DNA from: Arthrobacter echini
Lineage (GTDB): Bacteria > Actinomycetota > Actinomycetes > Actinomycetales > Micrococcaceae
Length of the DNA: 64,000 bases
Direction: 5' to 3'
NCBI RefSeq assembly: GCF_008107445.1
Contig: NZ_VSLD01000006.1
Coordinates: forward strand, 62,001 to 126,000
A program made the translations under genes and the position numbers. How positions within the stretch are numbered: the stretch's first letter is position 1; every line of letters starts with the position of its first letter. A model generated the notes under the pieces. That model was not told where the DNA came from, did not search any database, and was given only the letters and a program-made list of their open reading frames with translations. Shown here one piece after another: positions 30,503 to 39,315 of the stretch.

Positions 30503-31492
30503 ATGACCGTCCCCCTGTCCATCCTGGATCTGGCCCAGGTAGCCGAGGGCTCGACGCCGGCGCAAACCTTCGCCTCGAGCGTCTCGCTGGCCCAGCACGC
30601 CGAGCGCTGGGGCTACAGCCGCATCTGGTACGCCGAGCACCACAACATGGGCAGTATCGCCTCGTCCGCGACGAGCGTGCTGATAGCCCATGTGGCCGCG
30701 CACACCTCGACCATCCGCCTCGGCTCCGGCGGCGTGATGCTGCCGAACCACTCGCCGCTGACCATCGCCGAGCAGTTCGGCACCCTCGAGAGCCTCCACC
30801 CCGGCCGGATAGACCTCGGTCTCGGACGCGCGCCCGGCAGCGACCAGACCACTGCCCGGGCACTACGTCGTGATCCCATGGCGGCTGACAGCTTCCCGCA
30901 GGACGTCCTGGAGCTGCAGGGGTACCTGACGGGGCAGAGCCGTGTCCCGGGTGTCCAGGCGACCCCGGGACAGGGCACGAACGTGCCGCTCTACATCCTT
31001 GGGTCCTCGCTCTTCGGCGCGAGGCTCGCAGCGGCCCTCGGGCTGCCCTTCGCGTTCGCCTCACACTTCGCACCCCAGGCCCTGGAGGACGCCGCCGCAC
31101 TCTACCGCCGGGAGTTCAGGCCATCGGCCCAGGCGCAGGCGCCGCACTTCATCGCCGGCGTGAATGTCATCACCGCCGACGACACCGACCAGGCGCGGCA
31201 CGAGTTCCACGAGGCCATGCTGCGTCGCGTCACACTGCTCCTCGGTCGTGGGCAGAGCTTCACGCGGGAGGAGTCCGAGGCCATCCTGTCCTCGCCCGGC
31301 GGCCAGCAGATGGCGGGCCTGGCGCGGCACAGCGCCGTCGGGACCCCCGACATGGTCCGGGACTACCTCGAGCAGTTCACCACCCGGTACGGGGCCGACG
31401 AGCTGATCGTCGCCACCCAGGCCGGGAGCACCGAGGCGTGGCTGCGATCCTTCGAACTGCTCGCCGGATCCGTGCTGCCCGTGGCTGCCTGA
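30503..31492 (+). CDS. Luciferase-like (LLM class) flavin-dependent oxidoreductase
   Basis: A 329-residue TIM-barrel flavoprotein of the bacterial luciferase family (MsnO8/YhbW-like subgroup). Typical segments are [41 protein letters not shown] and [14 protein letters not shown]. Such enzymes use reduced FMN to oxidise small organics, but for this subgroup the substrate is unknown. The ATG follows a GAAAGG site. It is a single gene between benE and the cold-shock gene. Confidence 0.9.
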   Translation: MTVPLSILDLAQVAEGSTPAQTFASSVSLAQHAERWGYSRIWYAEHHNMGSIASSATSVLIAHVAAHTSTIRLGSGGVMLPNHSPLTIAEQFGTLESLHPGRIDLGLGRAPGSDQTTARALRRDPMAADSFPQDVLELQGYLTGQSRVPGVQATPGQGTNVPLYILGSSLFGARLAAALGLPFAFASHFAPQALEDAAALYRREFRPSAQAQAPHFIAGVNVITADDTDQARHEFHEAMLRRVTLLLGRGQSFTREESEAILSSPGGQQMAGLARHSAVGTPDMVRDYLEQFTTRYGADELIVATQAGSTEAWLRSFELLAGSVLPVAA

Positions 31493-31524
31493 GACCCGCA
31501 GAAATCACGACTTTCCGCATCCTG

Positions 31525-31704
31525 CTTGCCTTTACCCCGCAAGGTTTGGTTAAGTGGGTCTCGGTTGTAGTGTTGCGCATTTGTATTTCGTGCGGTTCAG
31601 CCCTCACGGGGTGGGCCGCGTCTCTGAAAAAGCGGACAAGCACGCCGCGACTGGGGCTCTCCGAAAGTCGGAGCGCGTCTGAGTTTCAGAAGGATAAAAT
31701 AAAA
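31525..31704 (+). promoter_or_regulatory. AT-richer leader of the cold-shock gene
   Basis: The roughly 200 bases before the cold-shock gene are visibly richer in A and T than the surrounding genome and contain candidate -10 boxes (for example TATTTC at 31582-31587), but no gene. Cold-shock genes commonly carry long untranslated leaders that control translation at low temperature, and this is the likely content here. Confidence 0.45.
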
Positions 31705-31908
31705 ATGGCAACAGGTACCGTGAAGTGGTTCAACGCTGAAAAGGGCTTTGGATTCATTGCTCCCGACGACGGAAGCGCAGATGTGTTCGCACACTTCTCC
31801 GCCATCAACGCGAGCGGCTACCGCTCGCTCGATGAGAACCAGAAGGTCAGCTTCGACACCGAGCAGGGCCCCAAGGGTCCTCAGGCGTCGAACATCCAGC
31901 CCCTCTAG
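31705..31908 (+). CDS. cspA: Cold-shock protein, CspA family
   Basis: A 67-residue single cold-shock domain with both RNA-binding motifs intact: KGFGFIA (RNP1) and DVFAHFS (RNP2). It begins [17 protein letters not shown], as standard. It binds single-stranded RNA and acts as an RNA chaperone. A GAAGGAT ribosome site precedes the ATG in an AT-rich setting, and a strong terminator follows. Confidence 0.97.
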   Translation: MATGTVKWFNAEKGFGFIAPDDGSADVFAHFSAINASGYRSLDENQKVSFDTEQGPKGPQASNIQPL

Positions 31909-31937
31909 GGTTCGGATCTTCCACTAGATCTTTTCGC

Positions 31938-31975
31938 GAAGAAGCAGGTCGGACCCCGGTCCGGCCTGCTTCTTC
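31938..31975. terminator. Terminator of cspA (bidirectional)
   Basis: GAAGAAGCAGG... pairs with ...CCTGCTTCTTC through a stem of about 17 base pairs with one wobble, followed by GTTTA. It ends at the stop codon of the convergent nuclease/helicase gene and can serve both strands. Confidence 0.9.
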
Positions 31976-31977
31976 GT

Positions 31978-34900
31978 TTAACGCCCAGAGCCCTGGTGTC
32001 CGGGCTGGCAGAGTCCGATGAACGCCCCGAGGTCCTCGAGTCCGTCCGGTGAGCCTGGCAGGTAGTGGGTGAGCCGGGGCGAGCGGATGATCACGGCCCG
32101 CCACTGGCCGCGGGAGAGCGCGACGTTGATCCGGTGGCGGTCGAGCAGGAAGCCTGCGCCCCTGGCGGCCTCCGCGGCCGACGACGCCGCCAGGGTGAGC
32201 AGGACGACCACGGACTGCTGCCCCTGGAACCGGTCCACGGTACCCACCCGCACGGCCGCGTACCCTGCGGCGTCGAGGACGCGGCGCACCAGGCGCATCT
32301 GGGCGTTGTAGGGCGCGACCACGAGGATGTCGGCCTGGTCGAGGGGGCGGGGTGCCGCACCCGCCGCGGGAGTCCAGGGCAGTCCCAGATGCAGACCGAC
32401 CTGCGTGCGGACCTCGGCCGCCTCCTCGGGCGAGGAGGTGGTGTTCCCCGCGTGCTCCACGACCACACAGTCGATGCCGGGAGCGGCGCCGTCGAGGGAG
32501 CGCTCGCGGGCAGCCGGGGCGGTCTCGAGCCGGCCCTCGTACGCGTAGTGGGAGACCGCCCTGCACAGCGCGGGGTGCATGCGCCAGGTGTCCGCGAGGA
32601 AGTACCCGTACCGGGCCGGCAGCGTCGTGTGCTCGGCGGACAGCCACCCCAGCGCGGAGTCATCCACCGGTGCCGGATGCGTCCCCTGGGTGACCTGGGG
32701 GAGCTGCTGCGGATCCCCGAGGAGGAGCAGCCGGCGCGCGGCCCGGGCGACGGCCATGGTGTTGGCCAGCGAGAACTGGCCCGCCTCGTCGACGACCAGC
32801 AGGTCCAGGCCTTCCGCCGGCACGAGCCTGCCCGTCATGGTCCACGCGGTTCCCCCGATCAGGCAGCCGTCCGGATCGTCCACGAGTCGTGCCACGTCCT
32901 GGTCCGATTGTTGCGACCAGGGCAGTTGCGACTGCTGGTCGCCGGGCTTCCCCTGGTCCCGGGGCTTCTTCGCCACGCGCTCGGCCGGGACCCCGGCGTC
33001 GATGGCGCGGCCGAGCAGATTCTCGACGACGGCGTGGGACTGGGCGACGACGCCGATCTTCCAGCCGGCCCGGACAAGTCGCTCGATCACGGCGGCCCCC
33101 ACGTGGGTCTTCCCGGTGCCGGGTGGACCCTGCACCGCCAGATAGGAGGAGGACATCGCCTGCAGTGCTGCGACGATGGCCGCCACGTACCCGTCGTCGC
33201 CCGGAGGGACCGTGGGAAGTGTTCCGGCGGCATCGAGCCGGGGTGGCAGGCGCCGGAGGAGATCGAGCGCCGGGCCGGCCGGCAGGTCGGGTAGTGAGCC
33301 GGCCACGTCCTCGGCGAGGGCGGCGAGCGCGTCCTCCAGCGACCTGGTCCTGAGCGGTTGGTCGGGGGTCAGGGCCACGGGTAATTCGGACCGTTCCGGG
33401 GCGCCGCGCTTCGACCGCTCGCGGAGCAGGACGGTCGCCGTACCGTCGGTGTTCTCGTCCACCGCCAGGAGCTCGGCGCCGAACCAGCCGCCGCGGCCGG
33501 CTCCGCCGCTGTCCACCGAGTCGGCGTCCTCGGCTACGGGTGCGGCGTAGACGGCGAAGCAGGTGGAGCCCTCGCGGAACTCCGCTCCCGGCTCGATACG
33601 GACTGTGGCCCTCAGGACGCGGGCCGGGTTGGAGCGCGGGGTGGGGCGGGCCCAGTCGGTGTGCACCTCGACGGCGTGGAGGACCAGGACGTCGCGGGAC
33701 TGCTCCCAGGCCTGGGTCGATGCCGCGAGGCGATCGAAGTGGGACCACCAGAACTGCTTGCGTTCGCGCCGGTGGTAGCCCACGGCAGCGGCCACCAGGG
33801 CGATGGCCTGCTGGTCCGCGGGGTCCGCTGCTTCAGGAGGATCGGTCAGGTGGTGGAGCAGCCTGGCCTCGGTAGGGTCCGGACCGTCGTCGGGCAGGTC
33901 GTCGGGCAGGTTGTGCGATTCCCGACCGGGGCGCTCTCCGACTGGTTGAGCCCCCCGGGCCGGGGCGGGGCTCGGCGGTGCGTCGCCGTCGCCTGTGGCA
34001 CGGAGGTCCTGCAGGCCGAGCAGCCAGGCGCGGAGTCCCAGTGTCGAGAGGCAGTCGTACCGGTTGTAGTCGCTGATCCCCGCAAGGAGCTGTGCGGCGG
34101 CCGCGGCATCGCCGTCGTCCCGGGCCGCGCAGTAGGCCGCATAGGCCACCACGGAGGCGCCGGCGTCGGTGACGTCCCCGGATCTCAGGTTCGAGCCCAT
34201 GTACAGGGGCTCGAGCTTCTTGAGGCTGTAGGAGCGCTCCGAGAGGCGCAGGCTGTGGCGCACGGTGTCGTAGAGGTCCACGAGGACGCCCTCGCGCAGC
34301 AGAGTGTCCACCGCGTCCTCCCCGATCACGTGGGTGAGGGACAGGCGGCGCAGGGCACTGCGCTCGTACGCCGCGTAGTGGTAGATGTGCAGCTCCGGGA
34401 ACCGCCGGCGGCGCTCGGCCACATAGTCGAGGAAGCGTGCCAGCGCCGAGCGCTCCTCGGCCCGGGTGTGCGCCCAGAACGGGTGGAAGGGCGGGGCGCC
34501 GCCGGACGCGGGGAGTTCCAGCACACCGAACAGGTACTCGATGCCCCAGCTGCCGTCCACGGGGTCCTGCCAGAGCGGGTCACCCTCGAAATCGAAGAAG
34601 ATGTCGCCCGGACTCGGCGCCGGCAGCGTGCCCAGGGTGTGCTCGGGGAGCACGCGATAGGAGACGGAGCGCTCCGTCCCGTCCGGGCCGGTGTACACGA
34701 CGCCGCCGTCGGTCTCCGCCACGCCCACCTGGAGCCGGGCCTGGTCCCGCAGCCGGGCGGAGGTCGGGTCGCCCGCGCGTGGGGGCTGTGCTGCCAGCTG
34801 CTCGATGGTCAGGACGCCCTCGCTCCGGAGCTTCGCCCGGCGCTCTGTGGTCATGCCTGCGACGAGCAGCAGATCGCGGCTGACCTCCACCTGCTCGGTG

Positions 34901-35619
34901 CAGTAGGGGCAGCGGCCGCAGGCCTGTAGCCCGGACGCGCCCCACTCCACCGGGTGCGACTGGTCCCGCTGCGCCCCGACCAGGTCGAGGAACCGGTCGC
35001 GGCGCTCGCGGAAGACCGGGAGGAGATCGGGAAGGCTGTGCGTGGTGTGCGTGGTGTCGCCCAGCACGAGCGTCACCTCGGGCGACGTCGGGATCCCTGC
35101 GGCCTGCAGCTGGTCACCGTAGGCGGCGAGCTGCAGCAGGGCGCCCACCCTCGCCCGCCGGGCGAGTTTGGTGTCCCAGACGGCGTAGGAGGAATCGGGG
35201 CGGCGGACGAGGAAATCGGAGCGCCCGTGGAAGACGCCGTCGAAGAAGGCCGCCTGGAACACCACGGAGGCCCCCGAGTGCAGTGCATGGAGCGACTCCT
35301 CGTGCTTGTGTGCCAGCGTGGCACGGTCCATCGACTCGGCCGGTGCGACGTCGTACACGCCCGTGGGACGATCCGGTGACCACAGCCCGTGCTCGGCCAC
35401 GAGTCCGTCCAGCACGCGGCGCTCGTGGACGTCCCCGAGCAGCGCTGCGCGCTCCGTCATGCCGTCCACCGCGAACTCTGCGCGTGGTGTCCGCCCGAGC
35501 TTCTCGTCGAGTACGCGCAGCACGCGGTACTCGCACTCCGACGCCGTCACCAGATCGGAGGCCGAGAACACCAGATCCGGTCGGCTGGACCGAGGGGAGC
35601 ACGCCTCGAGCAGGAACAT
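31978..35619 (-). CDS. TM0106-family RecB-like nuclease fused to DEDD exonuclease and superfamily 1 helicase
   Basis: A 1213-residue protein with three modules. Residues 1-300: RecB/Cas4-like nuclease with active-site GRSDFL and WDTK (PD-(D/E)xK type) and four cysteines (SECEY, then CGRCPYC) placed as in iron-sulfur Cas4/AddB nucleases. Residues about 370-570: an RNase H-like DEDD exonuclease fold (FFDFEGDP, YHYAAYERSAL, YNRYDCLSTL). Residues about 830-1213: a DNA2/UPF1-like helicase with Walker A GPPGTGKT, VVDEAGQ, GDPQQLPQ and a final NVALSRGQ motif. The ATG at 35619 has an AAAGG site. It is probably a DNA repair or end-processing enzyme, cytosolic, transcribed alone. Confidence 0.88.
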   Translation of the reverse strand: MFLLEACSPRSSRPDLVFSASDLVTASECEYRVLRVLDEKLGRTPRAEFAVDGMTERAALLGDVHERRVLDGLVAEHGLWSPDRPTGVYDVAPAESMDRATLAHKHEESLHALHSGASVVFQAAFFDGVFHGRSDFLVRRPDSSYAVWDTKLARRARVGALLQLAAYGDQLQAAGIPTSPEVTLVLGDTTHTTHSLPDLLPVFRERRDRFLDLVGAQRDQSHPVEWGASGLQACGRCPYCTEQVEVSRDLLLVAGMTTERRAKLRSEGVLTIEQLAAQPPRAGDPTSARLRDQARLQVGVAETDGGVVYTGPDGTERSVSYRVLPEHTLGTLPAPSPGDIFFDFEGDPLWQDPVDGSWGIEYLFGVLELPASGGAPPFHPFWAHTRAEERSALARFLDYVAERRRRFPELHIYHYAAYERSALRRLSLTHVIGEDAVDTLLREGVLVDLYDTVRHSLRLSERSYSLKKLEPLYMGSNLRSGDVTDAGASVVAYAAYCAARDDGDAAAAAQLLAGISDYNRYDCLSTLGLRAWLLGLQDLRATGDGDAPPSPAPARGAQPVGERPGRESHNLPDDLPDDGPDPTEARLLHHLTDPPEAADPADQQAIALVAAAVGYHRRERKQFWWSHFDRLAASTQAWEQSRDVLVLHAVEVHTDWARPTPRSNPARVLRATVRIEPGAEFREGSTCFAVYAAPVAEDADSVDSGGAGRGGWFGAELLAVDENTDGTATVLLRERSKRGAPERSELPVALTPDQPLRTRSLEDALAALAEDVAGSLPDLPAGPALDLLRRLPPRLDAAGTLPTVPPGDDGYVAAIVAALQAMSSSYLAVQGPPGTGKTHVGAAVIERLVRAGWKIGVVAQSHAVVENLLGRAIDAGVPAERVAKKPRDQGKPGDQQSQLPWSQQSDQDVARLVDDPDGCLIGGTAWTMTGRLVPAEGLDLLVVDEAGQFSLANTMAVARAARRLLLLGDPQQLPQVTQGTHPAPVDDSALGWLSAEHTTLPARYGYFLADTWRMHPALCRAVSHYAYEGRLETAPAARERSLDGAAPGIDCVVVEHAGNTTSSPEEAAEVRTQVGLHLGLPWTPAAGAAPRPLDQADILVVAPYNAQMRLVRRVLDAAGYAAVRVGTVDRFQGQQSVVVLLTLAASSAAEAARGAGFLLDRHRINVALSRGQWRAVIIRSPRLTHYLPGSPDGLEDLGAFIGLCQPGHQGSGR

Positions 35620-35835
35620 GGACCAGGGACCTTTCGCTCGGCGGGCAGGGTCCAGTCCATCATGATCCTCCGACAGGACGGCTCCGGCACGGTAGATTAC
35701 CCCCATCGGCCGCAGCAGCGCGGGCCCGTGTCCCGGGGTGGTAGTCGTTCCGCGCGAGGGTCCTGTGCCGCTGAACCGCACCTCCGCGGGAGGATCCGCG
35801 GGACCGACCAGCAGTGACGAGGAAAGGATGTTCGC

Positions 35836-36033
35836 ATGAGCTTCATCGACAAGGCGAAGAATAAAGCCGAGGAACTCTCGGGCAAGGCCAAGGAGGCCAT
35901 CGGCGACTCGACCGACAACCACGATCTCAAGGCCGAGGGTCAGGGCGACCAGGCTTCGGCGTCCGGCAAGCAGGCCGGTGAGAACGTGAAGGATGCGGCG
36001 TCCAACGTCTCGAACGCCTTCAAGGGCAAGTAG
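35836..36033 (+). CDS. CsbD-family general stress protein
   Basis: A 65-residue, charged, helix-forming protein (MSFIDKAKNKAEELSGKAKEAIGD...) matching the CsbD family, abundant stress proteins of unknown mechanism. A GAGGAAAGGA ribosome site is present. A hairpin terminator follows 10 bases after the stop, so it is a single-gene unit. Regulation by a stress sigma factor is usual for the family; no clear box is identified upstream. Confidence 0.93.
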   Translation: MSFIDKAKNKAEELSGKAKEAIGDSTDNHDLKAEGQGDQASASGKQAGENVKDAASNVSNAFKGK

Positions 36034-36043
36034 TCCCGCATGT

Positions 36044-36075
36044 GAGAGCCCCGTGCCGATAGGTACGGGGCTCTC
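36044..36075 (+). terminator. Terminator after the CsbD gene
   Basis: GAGAGCCCCGT pairs with ACGGGGCTCTC (perfect 11-base arms, ten-base loop) directly after the CsbD stop codon. Confidence 0.85.
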
Positions 36076-36154
36076 GCTGTGTCCGGGCTCGAGCGGCTCC
36101 GCGGCTCCGGGAAGAATGGAACAATCGGGGGAGACCCGATCACCAGGAGTACCG

Positions 36155-36625
36155 ATGAATCCCCGCACGCTGTTCCGTTCCGTCGCCGTCGCGGAGGTGA
36201 TGACGTGGGCCTTCCTGCTGCTGGGAATGTTCCTGAAGTACGTCACGCGGACCACCGAGGCGCTCGTGCCACCCGCAGGAGCCGTGCACGGGTTCGTCTT
36301 CCTGTGCTTCGTGGTCACAACGGTGTTCGTCTGGATCAACCAGCGCTGGTCGGCGGGCACCGGGGTGCTCGGCCTGGCCTCGGCGGTGATCCCGTTCGCG
36401 ACCATCCCCTTCGAACGACGGATCGAACGCCGCGGGCAGCTGAGCGACACCTGGCGTCTGGGCCCCGGAGCGGAGGCTCCCGCGACGGTCCCCGAGAAAC
36501 TGCAGGCCTGGGTGCTGCGCAGTCCGCTCGTCGCACTGCTGGTCGCCGTCGTGGGCATAGGTGTGGTCTTCAGCGTCCTGCTGATGCTCGGCCCGCCCGG
36601 ATCATGGGGCGGTGAGGGCTCCTGA
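36155..36625 (+). CDS. DUF3817 membrane protein
   Basis: A 156-residue protein with four hydrophobic helices and the DUF3817 opening LFRSVAVAEVMTWAFLLLGMFLKYV, then HGFVFLCFVV and a basic FERRIERRGQL loop. Homologues are small actinobacterial membrane proteins of unknown role. The ATG at 36155 has a CAGGAG site. Its stop shares bases with the start of the next gene (TGATG), so the next two genes form one operon with it. Confidence 0.85.
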   Translation: MNPRTLFRSVAVAEVMTWAFLLLGMFLKYVTRTTEALVPPAGAVHGFVFLCFVVTTVFVWINQRWSAGTGVLGLASAVIPFATIPFERRIERRGQLSDTWRLGPGAEAPATVPEKLQAWVLRSPLVALLVAVVGIGVVFSVLLMLGPPGSWGGEGS

Positions 36626-36978
36626 TGAGTGATCTCGGTGGCACCACGGACGACAAGCGGTTCTTCCTCCACAGCGGACGCCGCTGGCGGAAGACCGATC
36701 CGTCCCTGCCGGAGGAGGTGAAGATCCGCCTCATGTCCCACCTCGGGCGTGGGCGCTCCGGCGTGCGCAACAGTTCCAAGGGCGACGCCGGAGGCGCCCT
36801 TCCGCGGGCACGGCGCACCGTCCAGCTCGCCAAGGAAGGCCTCGGCGAGCGGGGCACGCCGTGGTGGGAGCAGTCGGCGGCCCAGCGCGAGGCGCGGTGG
36901 ACGGCGGCACTTGAGGAGCTCGAGGCGCTTCGCCCGAAGCCTCCCGGCACCGCCGGGGCCCCCGCCGATGACGACTGA
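36625..36978 (+). CDS. Hypothetical cytosolic protein in a three-gene operon
   Basis: A 117-residue basic protein beginning MSDLGGTTDDKRFFLHSGRRWRKTDPSLPEEVKIRL. I do not recognise a characterised family; homologues in this group are sometimes called biopolymer transporter Tol, without evidence. It has a helical central part (RTVQLAKEGLGERGTPWWEQSAAQREARWTAALEELEAL) and no membrane segment. It is overlapped by 1 base with the upstream gene and by 11 bases with the downstream DUF3253 gene. Confidence 0.75.
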   Translation: MSDLGGTTDDKRFFLHSGRRWRKTDPSLPEEVKIRLMSHLGRGRSGVRNSSKGDAGGALPRARRTVQLAKEGLGERGTPWWEQSAAQREARWTAALEELEALRPKPPGTAGAPADDD

Positions 36979-37261
36979 GGCCCTTCCCGGGGCCCTGCGC
37001 GCGGAGATCCTGCGTATTGCGGAGCACCGCGGATACGGGAAGACGCTCTGCCCGTCCGAGGCCGCGCGCAGCATCGGTGGCGAGCAGTGGCGGGAGCTGA
37101 TGCCCGCAGCGCGTCGCGTCGCCTTCGAACTCGCCGCGGCAGGGCTGGTCGAGGTCACGCAGGGCGGCGACCCTGTTGACGCCGACGCACGCGGTCCCGT
37201 CCGCATCCGCTGGGTGGACACGGGTGAATCCGACGGGCCGAACGGCGTACCCGCTCGGTGA
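36968..37261 (+). CDS. DUF3253 family protein (winged-helix-like)
   Basis: A 97-residue protein with the DUF3253 pattern: LRAEILRIAEHRGYGKTLCPSEAARSIGG, then the Trp-Arg-Glu-Leu-Met segment and VRRVAFELAAAGLVEVTQGG. The fold looks like a small winged helix, so nucleic-acid binding is plausible but not shown. The start overlaps the end of the upstream gene. Confidence 0.82.
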   Translation: MTTEALPGALRAEILRIAEHRGYGKTLCPSEAARSIGGEQWRELMPAARRVAFELAAAGLVEVTQGGDPVDADARGPVRIRWVDTGESDGPNGVPAR

Positions 37262-37270
37262 CGGGTCGGC

Positions 37271-37621
37271 TCAGGTCCCGGCGAGCTGCCGGACGGCCTG
37301 CAGATGCTCGCGCCGCACGGGTGAGGCGTGCTGCTGGTACTCCTCGTGATTCTTCAGCCACGTCTTGATGTACGGGCAGACAGGGACGATCGTCAGACCG
37401 GCAGCAATGGTGTCGTCGAGGGCGTGCCTGACCAGGATCGACGCGAGTCCCTGGCCGGCGTAGGCCTCGTCGACCTCGGTGTGATGGAAGATCCGTTCGT
37501 TCTGCCCCACGCCGCCGGCGGGCACGTACTCGGTCTTGCCGATAGCGGTGCCGTCGTCGAGGATCTCGTAGCAGTTCTTCGCCGCTGCGTGCTCGACGGT
37601 GGGAGTACTCTTCGGTTCCAT
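37271..37621 (-). CDS. GNAT-like N-acetyltransferase (Acetyltransf_CG type)
   Basis: A 116-residue short GNAT fold protein, the YjdJ/Acetyltransf_CG subfamily: IFHHTEVDEAYAGQGLASILVRHALDD, with the acetyl-CoA loop GQGLAS, then VPVCPYIKTWLKNHEEYQQHA. The small size and CPY motif are typical. It probably transfers acetyl groups to a small amine; substrate unknown. An AGGAG site precedes the ATG. It faces the DUF3253 gene with a 9-base gap. Confidence 0.87.
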   Translation of the reverse strand: MEPKSTPTVEHAAAKNCYEILDDGTAIGKTEYVPAGGVGQNERIFHHTEVDEAYAGQGLASILVRHALDDTIAAGLTIVPVCPYIKTWLKNHEEYQQHASPVRREHLQAVRQLAGT

Positions 37622-37643
37622 GGAAACTCCTGATCGGCTGTGG

Positions 37644-38654
37644 CTAGCCGCGAGGTCGCAGCTGGACATTGGGTAGGACGGGGGCGGGCAGCGGTGCCGG
37701 TGTACCCTCCGGGAACGGGCCGAAGCGTAGGTGCGGGGGAATCCCACCGGGAGTCCCGTCCGGGGACGGGGTGGGTTCGGCGCCGATCTCGGCCTGCCAT
37801 GCTTCCCGGTAGGCGGCCACTTCCTCGTGGGTCCGGCCGATGAAGTTCCACCACATGACGATCTGCTCACCGAGGGGCTCCCCACCCAGGATGAGTACCC
37901 GCACGGGGGACTGCTTCGCTTCCAGGATCAGCCGGGCATGCCCGGTGGGCAGGTATGCGAGATGGTCCACCGGAACGGCGGAGCCGTTGAGGGTCAGGTC
38001 ACCGGTATCCAGGAGGACGCCGTGTTCGAAGGACGGATCCAGTTCCAGTTCGAGGGTCTCTCCGGCGCTGATCACTGCCTCGGCGGCGAGCAGGGGCGGT
38101 GTGTAGGTCTCCACGGGCGAGGTGGAGCCGGCGAGGGACCCGAGGAAGACCTTCAGCTCGGCGCCGGCGAGACGGACGGGCTCCGGGGCGAAGCGCTCGA
38201 AGGTCGGCAGCATGTGACGCGTGGAGTCAGGCAGTGCGAACCAGAGCTGCGCGCCGTGCAGCACCGTGGTGTCGTGGGTGGAGAGTTCCTGGTGGGAGAT
38301 GCCGCGACCGGCGACCATGAGATTGACCTCGCCAGGTTCGACGGTCGCGGTGTTCCCGGCAGAATCCCGATGGTCGATCTTGCCGGAGAACAGCCAGCTG
38401 ACAGTGGCCAGCCCGGTATGCGGATGGCGTGCCACCGACATGCCGCCGGAGGTGGAGACCAGATCCGGACCGTAATGGTCCAGGAAGCACCAGGAACCGA
38501 TCAAACTGCGCTTCCGCTGCGGCAGCGTCCGGCGTACGGGCATGGCACGGGGTCCGCCCAGCGGAACATCGCGCGGGGGCAGGACCTCCACCCCGTCAGG
38601 GTGTCCCTGCTGCCGGCACAGTGTTTCCTTGGGGGCTACCTCGAGATTGCTCAT
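37644..38654 (-). CDS. Pirin family protein
   Basis: A 336-residue bicupin of the pirin family. The N-terminal cupin keeps the metal ligands in ARHPHTGL (His-x-His) and ISHQEL (His-x-Glu), as in human pirin and YhhW, which is a quercetin dioxygenase. The C-terminal cupin is less conserved and ends in a Pro-rich tail. Roles range from flavonoid oxidation to redox sensing; not fixed by sequence. It has a GGAGG site and its start overlaps the preceding CMD-family gene by ATGA, so the two are coupled. Confidence 0.9.
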   Translation of the reverse strand: MSNLEVAPKETLCRQQGHPDGVEVLPPRDVPLGGPRAMPVRRTLPQRKRSLIGSWCFLDHYGPDLVSTSGGMSVARHPHTGLATVSWLFSGKIDHRDSAGNTATVEPGEVNLMVAGRGISHQELSTHDTTVLHGAQLWFALPDSTRHMLPTFERFAPEPVRLAGAELKVFLGSLAGSTSPVETYTPPLLAAEAVISAGETLELELDPSFEHGVLLDTGDLTLNGSAVPVDHLAYLPTGHARLILEAKQSPVRVLILGGEPLGEQIVMWWNFIGRTHEEVAAYREAWQAEIGAEPTPSPDGTPGGIPPHLRFGPFPEGTPAPLPAPVLPNVQLRPRG

Positions 38655-39157
38655 GATGCCTCCGCTGCTGCTTTCTGCGTGGCGTTCTTGCCTGCTCCAG
38701 GACGGAGGCGCACGGGATGGCCGCTGAGGATCGAGACCCGGTTGAAGGCATTCATGGTCACGGCAGCCCACTGGAGGGCCGAGAACTGCTCATCGGTGAG
38801 CTCTGCCCGCGCGGCCGCCAACTCCGTCTGGAGCCGCTCGTGGTCGGGGAGTTCCGTGGCGGCTTCCCCGATCATGAGGGCGGCGCGTTCGGTGGTGGAG
38901 AACACCGTGGTATCCCGCCAGGCGGGAAGGACGGCGACCTGCTGCTCGCTGGCCCCCGCCTGACGCGCGAGCCGGACATGCAGGTCGAGGCAGAAGGCAC
39001 AGCCGTTGAGCTGGGAGATCCGGACGTTGACCAGTTCGACGGTGGAGCGCGGCAGACCGGCCTGCTCGACCGCCTCGGCGACCTTGAGCGCCAGACCGTT
39101 CAGGGCCCTCCAGCTGGCGGGGTCCGACTTGTCGAGAAAAAGATCCTTGCCTGTCAT
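38651..39157 (-). CDS. Carboxymuconolactone decarboxylase/AhpD-like protein
   Basis: A 168-residue all-helical protein with the AhpD-type active site Cys53-Ala-Phe-Cys56-x3-His60 (NGCAFCLDLH). This CxxCxxxH arrangement reduces peroxides or disulfides, so an alkylhydroperoxidase function is more likely than lactone decarboxylation. The ATG at 39157 follows GTGAGGAG. It is upstream of and overlapping pirin, an arrangement that hints at a joint oxidative-stress function. Confidence 0.9.
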   Translation of the reverse strand: MTGKDLFLDKSDPASWRALNGLALKVAEAVEQAGLPRSTVELVNVRISQLNGCAFCLDLHVRLARQAGASEQQVAVLPAWRDTTVFSTTERAALMIGEAATELPDHERLQTELAAARAELTDEQFSALQWAAVTMNAFNRVSILSGHPVRLRPGAGKNATQKAAAEAS

Positions 39158-39315
39158 GCTGCTCCTCACGTCGACCGGTCGAGGGTGACCGCGATTCGTT
39201 CCCAGTGCTCCTCCCAGTCTGTCTCACCCGGTACGACTTCGGGAACGGGGCACGGTCCGGTGCCGGCCGAATCGGGCACGGGTTTCAGGCGCGGGCCTTC
39301 ACCCGACGGCGGGGA

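Noticed and set aside
31978-35619. Cas4 or another CRISPR adaptation nuclease
   Set aside because: The Cas4-like cysteines belong to a large TM0106-type fusion with a helicase; no cas1, cas2 or repeats are nearby.
35620-37221. 534-codon N-terminal extension of the nuclease/helicase
   Set aside because: It runs antisense through CsbD, DUF3817 and two further genes that have good starts and overlaps; the ATG at 35619 has a ribosome site and begins the conserved domain.
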